DNA of 47,232 nt from LC029 sp036676475 (GTDB lineage Bacteria; Bacillota; Bacilli; Aneurinibacillales; RAOX-1), in assembly GCA_036676475.1 (NCBI GenBank), contig JAKFCU010000081.1, positions 1 through 47,232 of the forward strand, read 5' to 3'. Position 1 is the first letter of the stretch. Each line of letters starts with the position of its first letter. Position numbers and translations under genes: made by a program. Below are positions 27,646-35,519 of the stretch, piece by piece. A model generated the notes under the pieces. That model saw only the letters and a program-made list of their open reading frames with translations. It had not been told where the DNA came from and ran no database searches.

Positions 27646-28101
27646 TTATCTGAATTTCGTTGACCAGTCAAATCCGATCTGCGGATCATCGTAAGCAATC
27701 CTGTACTCGTCGGGATCATCCGGATCATAAGATACATTTGTCAAATACGTAATAATGGCAGGGACATGGCCCAGAACCCTATATCCATGAGCAACGCCGC
27801 GAGGAATGAAGAGGGAAATCGGGTTATTTTCCCCCATATAGCAGACGTCCGTCTGACCAAACGTGGGGGACTCTTGCCTTATATCATAAAGGACGACTTG
27901 GGCATTTCCTACGGGGAAGAACCAAATATCATCCTGCTTCTTATGGTAGTGGAAAGCTTTGATGACCCCTGGATAGCTTACTGACGCCGAAAACTGGCCG
28001 AACCGCTCAAGCATTCCGTCATCATCGCGAAGAACTTCCATAAAATATCCCCGATCATCCGCGTGCTTCAAAAGCTTTTTTATTTTTACGCCTTCAATCA
28101 A
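27646..28101 (-). CDS. rfbC: dTDP-4-dehydrorhamnose 3,5-epimerase-like cupin (RmlC family)
   Basis: The 151-aa cupin carries DDRGYFMEVLR, the region equivalent to the RmlC active site (PGVIKAFHYHKKQDDIWFF, with His replacing the usual Gln-bearing HYQ pattern), FIPRGVAHGYRV and a C-terminal Asp-rich segment. It is shorter than classical RmlC (about 180 aa), so it could be a 3,5- or 5-epimerase or a related sugar isomerase. The start is TTG at 28101, 7 bases from AAAAGGAG. It is the first gene of a minus-strand pair with rfbB. Pathway: dTDP-deoxyhexose for a surface glycan. Confidence 0.82.
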   Translation of the reverse strand: MIEGVKIKKLLKHADDRGYFMEVLRDDDGMLERFGQFSASVSYPGVIKAFHYHKKQDDIWFFPVGNAQVVLYDIRQESPTFGQTDVCYMGENNPISLFIPRGVAHGYRVLGHVPAIITYLTNVSYDPDDPDEYRIAYDDPQIGFDWSTKFR

Positions 28102-28265
28102 GAAGATTCTCCTTTTCTATAGATCTATAACCCACTTTTTTCTTGGTATTTATATGTAGATTGCCGCTCAAATGTGTTCAACTTTAAAAAACGTTTATAC
28201 TTGAGGGAAGGCAACTAGTCCTCTTCAGAAAAAAGAATCCCTCTGTTGGAGGGATCAAGAGTGAA

Positions 28266-29600
28266 TTAAAAATGCAGCGTATTCAGCTTCCACAATGCCA
28301 ATGATTTATCCGAATATAACATTCCTTCTTCTGTACAATTTTCATTAATGATATAGATTGGTTTTGGAAAATGAAAAGGAGCAAGTTGTAAATTAAGCGG
28401 ACGCCATTCATATCCTGTCCTTGAGTCAATATTATGGCGAGGATTTGTAAAGGTAGTCGTAAGCAGATACTTTGAACCGCTGCGTTTGAGATTGTTTAAA
28501 GCTTTTCGAACATCGTCAAAAGACAAGTGTACGAAGCAGTCCCGACAAAGAATCAAGTCAACCTCCGGCAAAGGATCGACAATAATATCCAAATTTAAAA
28601 ATCCTCTTTTAAGATTTGAATATTTTTGATTATTGAGTTTAATTAATTCTGAGACAATATCCGCGCCTATATACTGATCTATATTTAACTTCACATTCTT
28701 CATCCAATTAAAGTCTCCACAAGGAGCATCCAACATGGTTTTTATTTGAAAGAGTTCAATCAACCGAGGTATTTCTTTTATGATCGCTTTTGTTTGTTCA
28801 TAACTTGATCCTGTTCCAGATACTGATTCTTTACTTCTCCATAAATTATTTTTATAGACATTTGTAAATATTTCCTTCCGATGCAATTTTTCATTCTCCT
28901 TCATAATCAATTTTTTTAGTTCATTATGAAATTTTCCAAAAAGGAAATTCGCTTCTTCCATCTGTTTCTGGCTATATTTTTTTGTTCCCATTTCTTCGTG
29001 AATCCTGTATAAAGTAAGAGGCTCGTTTAAGTAGTGAAATTCATGATGTTGTACAACACGCAGCCACATATCAAAATCTTGGGTATAACGAAGAGTCTCA
29101 TCGAATAAACCCAACCTATTAAAAATATCCATTTTTATCATTACAGTACTTCCATTAATAGGACAACAATGCTGTAAACTTTTATAAAATTCCATTTTAG
29201 ATGGAAATTTCATACCTGCAAATGCTTTTATTACCTTATTGTCTGGATTAATTAAATTAAAATTTGAATAACTAACATCTGCATTTCTAACCTTCATGAA
29301 AGCCATCTGTTTGGAAATCTTTTCAGGAAGGTAATAATCATCGGAGCTAAGCCAAGCAAAGTAATCTCCGGTTGCATTTTTTATCCCTATATTCAGAGCA
29401 CTTGCTGTTCCGCCATTTTCTTTTTCAACATACCGAATCTTGTTTAAGTATGGTCTGATTTTCTCTTGATATTTCGTTGAACCATCGTTAACAACGATGA
29501 CTTCAATAGCGTGATAAGTCTGATTCAAAGCACTTTTTATTGCTTGATCAACATATGGGCAATTATAAGTGGGAATAATTATAGACACTTTTGAATCCAC
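28266..29600 (-). CDS. Family 2 glycosyltransferase fused to a SAM-dependent methyltransferase
   Basis: The 444-aa product joins two enzymes. Residues 1-260 are a GT-A glycosyltransferase (VSIIIPTYNCPYVDQAI, VIVVNDGST, GGTASALNIGIKNATG, the metal-binding LSSDDYYLPEK near 90, and RYTQDFDMWLRV). From about 280 comes a class I methyltransferase: MLDAPCGDFNWM near 288 as SAM motif I, IGADIV, then DLILCRDCFVHLSFDDVRKAL. No membrane segment is present. The likely role is adding a sugar to a surface glycan and methylating it, or methylating the sugar before or after transfer. The start is GTG at 29600 with AAGGGAG 8 bases upstream. It is apparently monocistronic, read toward the rfbC gene 165 bases away. 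Confidence 0.85.
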   Translation of the reverse strand: MDSKVSIIIPTYNCPYVDQAIKSALNQTYHAIEVIVVNDGSTKYQEKIRPYLNKIRYVEKENGGTASALNIGIKNATGDYFAWLSSDDYYLPEKISKQMAFMKVRNADVSYSNFNLINPDNKVIKAFAGMKFPSKMEFYKSLQHCCPINGSTVMIKMDIFNRLGLFDETLRYTQDFDMWLRVVQHHEFHYLNEPLTLYRIHEEMGTKKYSQKQMEEANFLFGKFHNELKKLIMKENEKLHRKEIFTNVYKNNLWRSKESVSGTGSSYEQTKAIIKEIPRLIELFQIKTMLDAPCGDFNWMKNVKLNIDQYIGADIVSELIKLNNQKYSNLKRGFLNLDIIVDPLPEVDLILCRDCFVHLSFDDVRKALNNLKRSGSKYLLTTTFTNPRHNIDSRTGYEWRPLNLQLAPFHFPKPIYIINENCTEEGMLYSDKSLALWKLNTLHF

Positions 29601-29967
29601 ATCAATTACTCCCTTCCATAAGTAGTTGCCATGGATCTTAAGCCAACTCTACCCTATTATTTCAAGTTAGGGCGTATCGGCGGCCTTACTCTAAATGAAT
29701 TATATGCAAACCGGTTCTCTGATGATTGGACGTTTATAATGAGCCACCAGACATAAATCTTAAGTTGTTTTCATGGAGAAAAAGTAATAGGAGGCGATAG
29801 TGAAAAGTATTGGTGAAGCCGAATTAATTTTTTAGAATATCGCCGATTCTGGTATGTGGAACAGATAAGTGTCTTTTTGGCTTTACTCATTTGCAATTGA
29901 GAAATTCAAATGCAAGAATACTAATTAATTCTTATATTCTAAGCCTCTATATGTATAAAATGTGCAT
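29601..29967. other. Intergenic with an orphan ribosome binding site and an 11-residue frame
   Basis: On the plus strand a strong GGAGG at 29791-29795 precedes GTG at 29801, but the frame (VKSIGEAELIF) stops at 29836. Past the stop the same frame continues NIADSGMW and then stops again. This looks like the beginning of a decayed gene; a leader peptide is less likely. Nothing else is recognised. Confidence 0.3.
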
Positions 29968-30003
29968 AAAAAAATGGTTGCGTAATGTTTGCAACCATTT
30001 TTT
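29968..30003 (-). terminator. Bidirectional terminator after the collagen-like gene
   Basis: AAAAAATGGTTGC pairs perfectly with GCAACCATTTTTT around a 9-base loop, giving T runs on both strands. It lies 75 bases past the minus-strand stop at 30078. Confidence 0.85.
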
Positions 30004-30077
30004 ATTAATATACTATTAATCTCCGATAATTGAACAAGAATATTTCGAATGCTTTCCTTCAAATTTAGAACTGATAA

Positions 30078-31385
30078 CTAAGCAGTACTAAACAGAACCG
30101 TTTTGGTTCCGACTAAGGTTGAACCGCTAGATACAAAGTAAAAGTTGGATGCTGTATCCAGTGTCAGTGGTCCATTCCATGTAATCGGGTTAAACTGGCT
30201 GCTAAAAATACCCGTGGGAGGAACGTCGGATGAGGCGGCTGTCACAGTAACATTTCCACGAATCCAGGAATTTGCTATATTGGAATATACAGCAATGTTT
30301 ATTACACCATCGGTACGGCTGTCTACCAAACGCTGCAATCTCAAACCATTGTGAATCACGCTACCCGACAGCCTGCTGTTGTAAACATACGTATTAAGTT
30401 GTCCCATATGCCCAGATTGAACAATATTCCCTACAACATTTGTGTTTAACAGTTGGAATTCGACCGTTGAGAAAGGATCTCCGATAGCAACGTTCTGAAA
30501 TGTAATATTCCCACTTATAATTGCACCATCCGTGTAGTTTGTATGTGTGCTTACTGATGTACCATTATTAAAGGTGCCAATAACCGTGACTGGACGGGCA
30601 ACGAATGCTGCACCTTGGCTGGTGTAAAAGGCTTCAGCCGCTGGATTTGTCTGGATGGTTACGTTCCTTGGTGTGGTAGATGAAAAGTTTGCACCTTGTG
30701 CGTTTCCAAGCACCCATGGACCTAGTCCCAGAAGCTGCACATGTCTTGCAGGGGGGATGACAATGTCCTCGTCAAATGCAGAATTTGCTGCAATAAGAAT
30801 CATTAATCGGGCTCTCATACCGAAAGTGACTGCTAACGGACTGTTAGTTGCTGCGTTAACAGCGGCCTGTAAAGAATTATAAGGATCATAAGGTGTCCCA
30901 TTTCCTGGACCTGGAGCACTTGAATCTGCCCATATAATAGTCTCATCACCCCATTCAAAGACTTGAGGTCCAGTATCACCTTGAGGCCCTTGAGGTCCGA
31001 TATCACCCTGAGGCCCCTGAGCTCCCGCCACTTCTGCTCCCAACAGTTCATCCGATACCAGACGATGAGCCGTTACTAACTGTTCAGATGCATTTTTCCC
31101 CCAAACTGAAATTTCAGTACTTTCTGCCGTTGGACCGCTTGTTGTAAAAACGAATTCAAATGCGTCAAAGTTGGCAAAATAATTTCTCGTCGCCACTTCA
31201 TTTGGGGTTAGTAATACTTCTTCTAGCACATACAACGTTCTGGTCCCGTTTAAGAAATATCCCTGTACTAAAACACTGGAAGAATTGACGGAATCGTGGT
31301 TATCCATTTTAACCGTAACTTGTTGGGTGGGTCTTACCCCGCCTACAGGACGATTTTCAATCGGTCCAGTTGATAAACTTGCCAT
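30078..31385 (-). CDS. Collagen-like surface protein with beta-helix-like C-terminal domain
   Basis: The 435-aa product has three parts. Residues 1-117 form a domain that recurs as a separate gene at 46517-46870 (NYFANFDAFEFVFTTSG, STEISVWGKN, TAHRLVSDE), about 60% identical by eye. Residues 118-142 are a short collagen stretch of Gly-X-Y triplets (GPQGDIGPQGPQG and so on). From about 150 to the end, repeated short beta-strand motifs with Asn, Thr and Val (VTIQTNPAA, GNITFQNVAIGD, GNIVQSGHMG, GSVIHNG) resemble a right-handed beta-helix. No signal peptide is seen, as for BclA-type exosporium proteins that are assembled from the mother cell. Thr/Ser-rich segments offer glycosylation sites. The ATG follows AAGGTG. 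A spore-surface role is inferred from architecture. Confidence 0.75.
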   Translation of the reverse strand: MASLSTGPIENRPVGGVRPTQQVTVKMDNHDSVNSSSVLVQGYFLNGTRTLYVLEEVLLTPNEVATRNYFANFDAFEFVFTTSGPTAESTEISVWGKNASEQLVTAHRLVSDELLGAEVAGAQGPQGDIGPQGPQGDTGPQVFEWGDETIIWADSSAPGPGNGTPYDPYNSLQAAVNAATNSPLAVTFGMRARLMILIAANSAFDEDIVIPPARHVQLLGLGPWVLGNAQGANFSSTTPRNVTIQTNPAAEAFYTSQGAAFVARPVTVIGTFNNGTSVSTHTNYTDGAIISGNITFQNVAIGDPFSTVEFQLLNTNVVGNIVQSGHMGQLNTYVYNSRLSGSVIHNGLRLQRLVDSRTDGVINIAVYSNIANSWIRGNVTVTAASSDVPPTGIFSSQFNPITWNGPLTLDTASNFYFVSSGSTLVGTKTVLFSTA

Positions 31386-31842
31386 TTATCCACACCTTCT
31401 TTACTTAAAGATTAGACTTGATAGAGTTTATATTTCTATTACTTAGTTAAATAAATTATCAGTAGCTCCGTCTTTAATGAAAAAGAGCTTCTATAGTTAT
31501 CGTATGTAATATTCAAAATACAGATTGGACACATCATAATAATGGTTTTGTTTTCCTATTTATCTGTTCTTCCAGGTTTTCATCAATTGTTGTTTCAAAG
31601 GTTAATGGGTTATTATTTTTGTCTGGTGGCTCTGTAAAAAAAATAAACCTAATTATAAATCTGCGTAACATACAAGACCTAGACTTCACTTTTTTTCGCA
31701 ATCTATCAAACATCAGGGGTACTTTTACACCTTTGCAGTCCATCAGGCATACTTTAGATGTATCGACGTCATTCATTTCACTGCATCCATTGAGGAACAA
31801 ATATTACCGACACTTTTTAAATTTACACATTATGTTATTTGA
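31386..31842. other. Intergenic between divergent surface genes
   Basis: About 460 bases. A minus-strand 88-codon frame (31534-31800, TTG start) and an 81-codon plus-strand frame overlap here; neither has a ribosome binding site or recognisable motifs. The region presumably holds promoters for the collagen-like gene and the GT4 gene; no sigma-E or sigma-K consensus could be assigned securely. Confidence 0.35.
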
Positions 31843-31860
31843 ATGGAGGTTAAACCTAGC

Positions 31861-32943
31861 GTGAATATTTTGTTTACGTTTTTTGTTCCAAGTGGAGGAG
31901 TTGAAACGTTAAACAGGCAACGCTTTTATGCTTTAAGTCAAAAGGGGATCAACTGTCACTTCTTATATTTGCAGAAAGGAATTGGCCTCCGAAATAAAAT
32001 TGATACTCAGATTTTTATTACAAATTCTGATCAAGAAATTAAGTCAATAATAGAAAATGGGAATTACACGGCTATTGTAGTTAGCTCTGATTATCACCTA
32101 TTACCGAAATTACGACAAATTGGCTATAAAGGTCCATTGATTTATGAAGTTCAAGGTTTAGGGTCAACTAAAGAATATGCTGATCATTTTTTAAGAAATT
32201 ATGCCGATCAAATCCAATACTGTGATGCTGTTCTATATCCCCAAACACCTCATCTTATTGAAGCATTTAAAAAAAATCTCCCCACAAAGAAACAATTTTG
32301 CTTCCACAATTGCATCAATACTGATTTTTTTAAGTATATAAATTTTACAAAAAGCAACAGAAAGATTATTGGATGGGTAGGCAGAATAGAGGAAAATAAA
32401 AATTGGAAGGATTTCCTGACCATTGGTGCCGAGTTAGTAAAAAATGACCCCTCTTTAATGCTATGGATGTTTGAAGATAATACCTTAGGATCAAAATCAG
32501 AAAGGGTTGCTTTTGAACAAACAGTTGAACACCTAGGATTAAGACAGAACCTGACCATTTTTGCGAATCAACCGCACGATAAAATGGCTCTATACTTTTC
32601 AATTATTGGCGATTCAGGAGGATTTTTATGTTCCACTTCAAAAGTGGAAGGGTTCGGATACGCTGTTCTCGAAGCGATGGTTTGTAGATGCCCTGTCTTA
32701 TCAACGGATTCAGATGGTGTACGGAGTTTCATAAAACATAACATAACTGGCAACTTCTTCGAGTTTGGAAATATTAGCCAGGCAGTACAAGAAGCAAAAG
32801 AATTAATGTCAAACATTGAATTAAGAGAAAAAATTAGAGAAAGAGCAATCGAACATATTGGATTACATTTCTCACCAAGCAAATACACGGAAAACTTTTT
32901 AGGTATGATAAATGCTTTAAAAAATGCAAATGAACAAAGTTAA
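31861..32943 (+). CDS. Family 4-type glycosyltransferase
   Basis: The 360-aa product has a GT-B fold: VNILFTFFVPSGGVETLNRQ at the N-terminus, and in the C-terminal half IIGWVGRIEENKNWKDFL, FANQPHDKMALYFS and the nucleotide-sugar site STSKVEGFGYAVLEAMVCRCP (the E-x7-E type motif), then STDSDGVRSFI. These mark retaining glycosyltransferases of GT4. GGAGG lies 11 bases before a GTG at 31861, preferred over the ATG at 31843, which overlaps the binding site. It converges with the propeller-like gene and shares a terminator with it. Donor and acceptor are unknown; context suggests a surface glycan. Confidence 0.85.
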   Translation: MNILFTFFVPSGGVETLNRQRFYALSQKGINCHFLYLQKGIGLRNKIDTQIFITNSDQEIKSIIENGNYTAIVVSSDYHLLPKLRQIGYKGPLIYEVQGLGSTKEYADHFLRNYADQIQYCDAVLYPQTPHLIEAFKKNLPTKKQFCFHNCINTDFFKYINFTKSNRKIIGWVGRIEENKNWKDFLTIGAELVKNDPSLMLWMFEDNTLGSKSERVAFEQTVEHLGLRQNLTIFANQPHDKMALYFSIIGDSGGFLCSTSKVEGFGYAVLEAMVCRCPVLSTDSDGVRSFIKHNITGNFFEFGNISQAVQEAKELMSNIELREKIRERAIEHIGLHFSPSKYTENFLGMINALKNANEQS

Positions 32944-32991
32944 TGAAACAGTTTTTTGTGTGATTGGATGAGATTCATAAATTTGCAAAAC

Positions 32992-33024
32992 AAAGGGTCA
33001 ACCATAAAACTGGCTGACCTTTTT
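32992..33024 (+). terminator. Terminator between convergent genes
   Basis: AAAGGGTCA pairs with TGACCTTT around an inner CC/GG step, followed by T's on the plus strand. It reaches the stop codon of the minus-strand gene. Confidence 0.65.
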
Positions 33025-33886
33025 ACATTCTGTTATTTAGCAGTAGCTTAGATATCTGTTGTTTAAAATCTAACTTATCGAATAATTCTTTACTTAAAAT
33101 TTTCATTTCGTAAATTTCATTAAAGGCTATTCCAATCTGTTTCACTATAGATAAATTTTTCTTATCAAGAATAACTATTTTAGCCCCGTCTTGAGTTTCC
33201 TCTTGTTCTATATTTCGATGATTACTTAATCCGACATATATATGATTATCTGTTATAGCCATACCACGCGGATATTTTTCAAACAAAACTTCTGTTGTGC
33301 GATTATCATTTTTTATTAGTAATCTCCGGGTTTCCGAATCACATATATACTTTTTATTTATATCATGTTTTGGAGAATGCGGTTGTGATAAATTCTGCCA
33401 AACCTTCCTTCTTGTCTCTAACTCGAATACAAAACCGCTGCCTTTTGTTCTTCCCTTATATTGACCACTTTCTTCAAATTTACCAAAAGCAGAAACAACA
33501 ACTTTATCTTCCCAAACATCTAAGCAATTTATATGCCAGGCATCACCATTTCCGGGCAACTTCCATCTATCCTGTATTTTCCCAAATTCGGATAAGGTTA
33601 CAACTTCATTAGATCCAGTTGAAACAACATAGAGCTTATTTTTAAAAAACAAAACATCATGAATATCAGATATATCCTTAGTTACAATGTATTGAAAACT
33701 ATCCTGATTATATACTAAAATCTTTGCGTCCCCCGCACCTTGAATAGCTCTTATTAAGGTACCATCATGAACCCAAATGCCTGTTGTTTCAAAAGTATCA
33801 ATAATCTCAACTTGATTATTTTCAATCTTTACGAGTCCCCCACCATTAGGGCATGAAATTAGAATTATATCATTTATATGGTTCAA
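33023..33886 (-). CDS. Beta-propeller-like protein, possibly DUF4915 family
   Basis: The 287-aa product shows about six repeats of short beta strands with small turns (GGGLVKIENNQVEII, AKILVYNQDSFQYIV, NKLYVVSTGSNEVVTLS, HINCLDVWEDKVVVSAFG, RGMAITDNHIYVGLSNHR, AKIVILDKKNLSIV), the pattern of a propeller. It lacks a signal peptide. The DUF4915 suggestion comes from the GDAWHINCLDV and SGFVFELETRRKVWQNLSQPH segments and is uncertain; relatives occur in polysaccharide clusters. The start is TTG at 33886, 8 bases after GGTGGTG. Its function is unknown; a glycan-binding or glycan-processing role is guessed only from position. Confidence 0.6.
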   Translation of the reverse strand: MNHINDIILISCPNGGGLVKIENNQVEIIDTFETTGIWVHDGTLIRAIQGAGDAKILVYNQDSFQYIVTKDISDIHDVLFFKNKLYVVSTGSNEVVTLSEFGKIQDRWKLPGNGDAWHINCLDVWEDKVVVSAFGKFEESGQYKGRTKGSGFVFELETRRKVWQNLSQPHSPKHDINKKYICDSETRRLLIKNDNRTTEVLFEKYPRGMAITDNHIYVGLSNHRNIEQEETQDGAKIVILDKKNLSIVKQIGIAFNEIYEMKILSKELFDKLDFKQQISKLLLNNRM

Positions 33887-34190
33887 GTGTTTAACACCAC
33901 CCTAATTTTCATCTTTAAAGCGTACTAATACTGTACGTAGAGTGGGAAAAATGGTGAAAGTTTGTATAAATATGTTATCACACCTCCTTCCTTTGCTTTT
34001 TTATACTATGAAAATTTACTAGAATTGCTTTAGGCAACTTAATAGTTTTGGATTATTTTCTTTCTTCGCTATTAAATTCGAGCATATATTCCCTATGAAA
34101 TCCACGTTTATCCGTTTCATTTTCCATCTTTGAACATTTACTAATAGTAGCTTAATTTTTGAAGGGTAATGGATAAGGAGGTTCTTGCTT
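33887..34190. other. Intergenic between divergent propeller and protease genes
   Basis: About 300 bases. On the minus strand an orphan GGAAGGAGG near 33984-33992 precedes only a short frame ending in LRTVLVRFKDEN, immediately ahead of the propeller-like gene. This may be the remains of a lost upstream gene. No promoter was assigned. Confidence 0.3.
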
Positions 34191-35417
34191 ATGAGTTGGA
34201 TTGAGGATCGAAAGGGAAGAATAGACCAAGTGTTATATCAGTGCTTAAAAGGCTATGATGAACACCATGAGGATTTGGTCCCCATTATTATAAAGCTCAA
34301 AAATGGTTCTAAAACTACAGTATTCTCTGATCTATGTCCCCTCGATAAAGAAGATAAAGTAACACATCACTTTTTGACCATGAACATGTTAGCGAGTAAA
34401 CTATGCCGAAAAACAATCGAACGCCTTACTTGTCACCCGGAAGTACACATGATTTATTATGATCAGAAAGTACGTGCTCTTCTTGACATTGCTACTCCAG
34501 CCATAGAAGCAACGAATGTCATGAATTCATATGGTTTAAAAGGTAGAGGCGTAACCATTGCTATACTGGACACGGGTATCTATCCACACCCTGATTTAAC
34601 TAGACCCATAAATCGAATCATCGCATTTAAAGACTTTATTCAAAACAAAACCACTCCTTACGATGATAACGGTCATGGCACCCATGTGGCAGGCGATGCT
34701 GCAAGCAATGGATTCAGTTCTGGAGGAAAATATATGGGTCCGGCACCTGAGGCTAACTTGGCAGGAGTCAAGGTTTTAGATCAGGACGGCAGCGGATTTT
34801 ACTCAACCATTATAGCTGGAATTGACTGGTGTATTCAAAATCGTCAAGCTCATAATATTAGAATCATGAATCTGTCCTTAGGGGCTATTCCTACCACTAA
34901 TTATTTAAACGACCCTCTGGCTCAGGCTGTACGCAAGGCATGGCGTTCCGGCATTGTTGTTTGCGCTGCCGCGGGAAATTCTGGACCGAATGGTACCATT
35001 CATACACCTGGGTTCGATCCTTTAATACTAACGATAGGAGCTATTAACGACCAATCTACGGTCAGTCGATCGGATGATGCCTATGCCAACTATACCAGTC
35101 GAGGCCCTACGGTCAATGGATTAATAAAACCCGATGTGGCAGCACCAGGAAGTAATATCACTTCTTTGCTTGCTCCGGGTTCCACATTAGCTAATGAATT
35201 GCCAGGCAATATTGTGAATAACGTATACTTTACCCTTTCAGGCACTTCCATGGCTACTCCGATCTGTGCGGGAGCTTGCGCCCAATTATTGCAAGCTTAT
35301 CCCACACTGTCACCAGATCAGGTCAAAAACCTCATCAAAAATACCTCACAATTTTCTGCCCCGAATATCCCGGGCTATTTGCTCATCTCCAGAGCTATCT
35401 CTTTAACTCTAAAATAA
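34191..35417 (+). CDS. Subtilisin-family (S8) serine protease, AprX-like
   Basis: The 408-aa product carries the complete S8 triad: Asp near 127 in IAILDTGIYPHPDL, His near 162 in DNGHGTHVAGDAA and Ser near 353 in SGTSMATPICAG, with the oxyanion Asn in AAAGNSGPNG. It has no signal peptide. About 110 residues precede the catalytic domain and look like an AprX-type N-terminal region. AprX-like enzymes are intracellular or exported without a classical signal. The ATG at 34191 is 9 bases from AAGGAGG. It converges with the SHAEG-repeat gene across a shared terminator, so processing of a neighbouring surface protein is conceivable but not shown. Confidence 0.93.
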   Translation: MSWIEDRKGRIDQVLYQCLKGYDEHHEDLVPIIIKLKNGSKTTVFSDLCPLDKEDKVTHHFLTMNMLASKLCRKTIERLTCHPEVHMIYYDQKVRALLDIATPAIEATNVMNSYGLKGRGVTIAILDTGIYPHPDLTRPINRIIAFKDFIQNKTTPYDDNGHGTHVAGDAASNGFSSGGKYMGPAPEANLAGVKVLDQDGSGFYSTIIAGIDWCIQNRQAHNIRIMNLSLGAIPTTNYLNDPLAQAVRKAWRSGIVVCAAAGNSGPNGTIHTPGFDPLILTIGAINDQSTVSRSDDAYANYTSRGPTVNGLIKPDVAAPGSNITSLLAPGSTLANELPGNIVNNVYFTLSGTSMATPICAGACAQLLQAYPTLSPDQVKNLIKNTSQFSAPNIPGYLLISRAISLTLK

Positions 35418-35443
35418 TATGCCGTCTATTATGATGAATTGGC

Positions 35444-35480
35444 AAAAGCCTTGGGCTCTTTGAATACCAAGGCTTTTTTT
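35444..35480 (+). terminator. Terminator of the S8 protease gene
   Basis: AAAAGCCTTGG pairs with CCAAGGCTTTT around a 12-base loop and continues into TTT. It lies between convergent genes and could serve both. Confidence 0.85.
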
Positions 35481-35519
35481 ATTCTGACAAGATTGATTAT
35501 TTTTACTGGATTTGTATTA

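Noticed and set aside
31534..31800. Minus-strand 88-codon frame between the collagen-like and GT4 genes
   Set aside because: TTG start without ribosome binding site, no recognised motif, overlapped by an equally long plus-strand frame.
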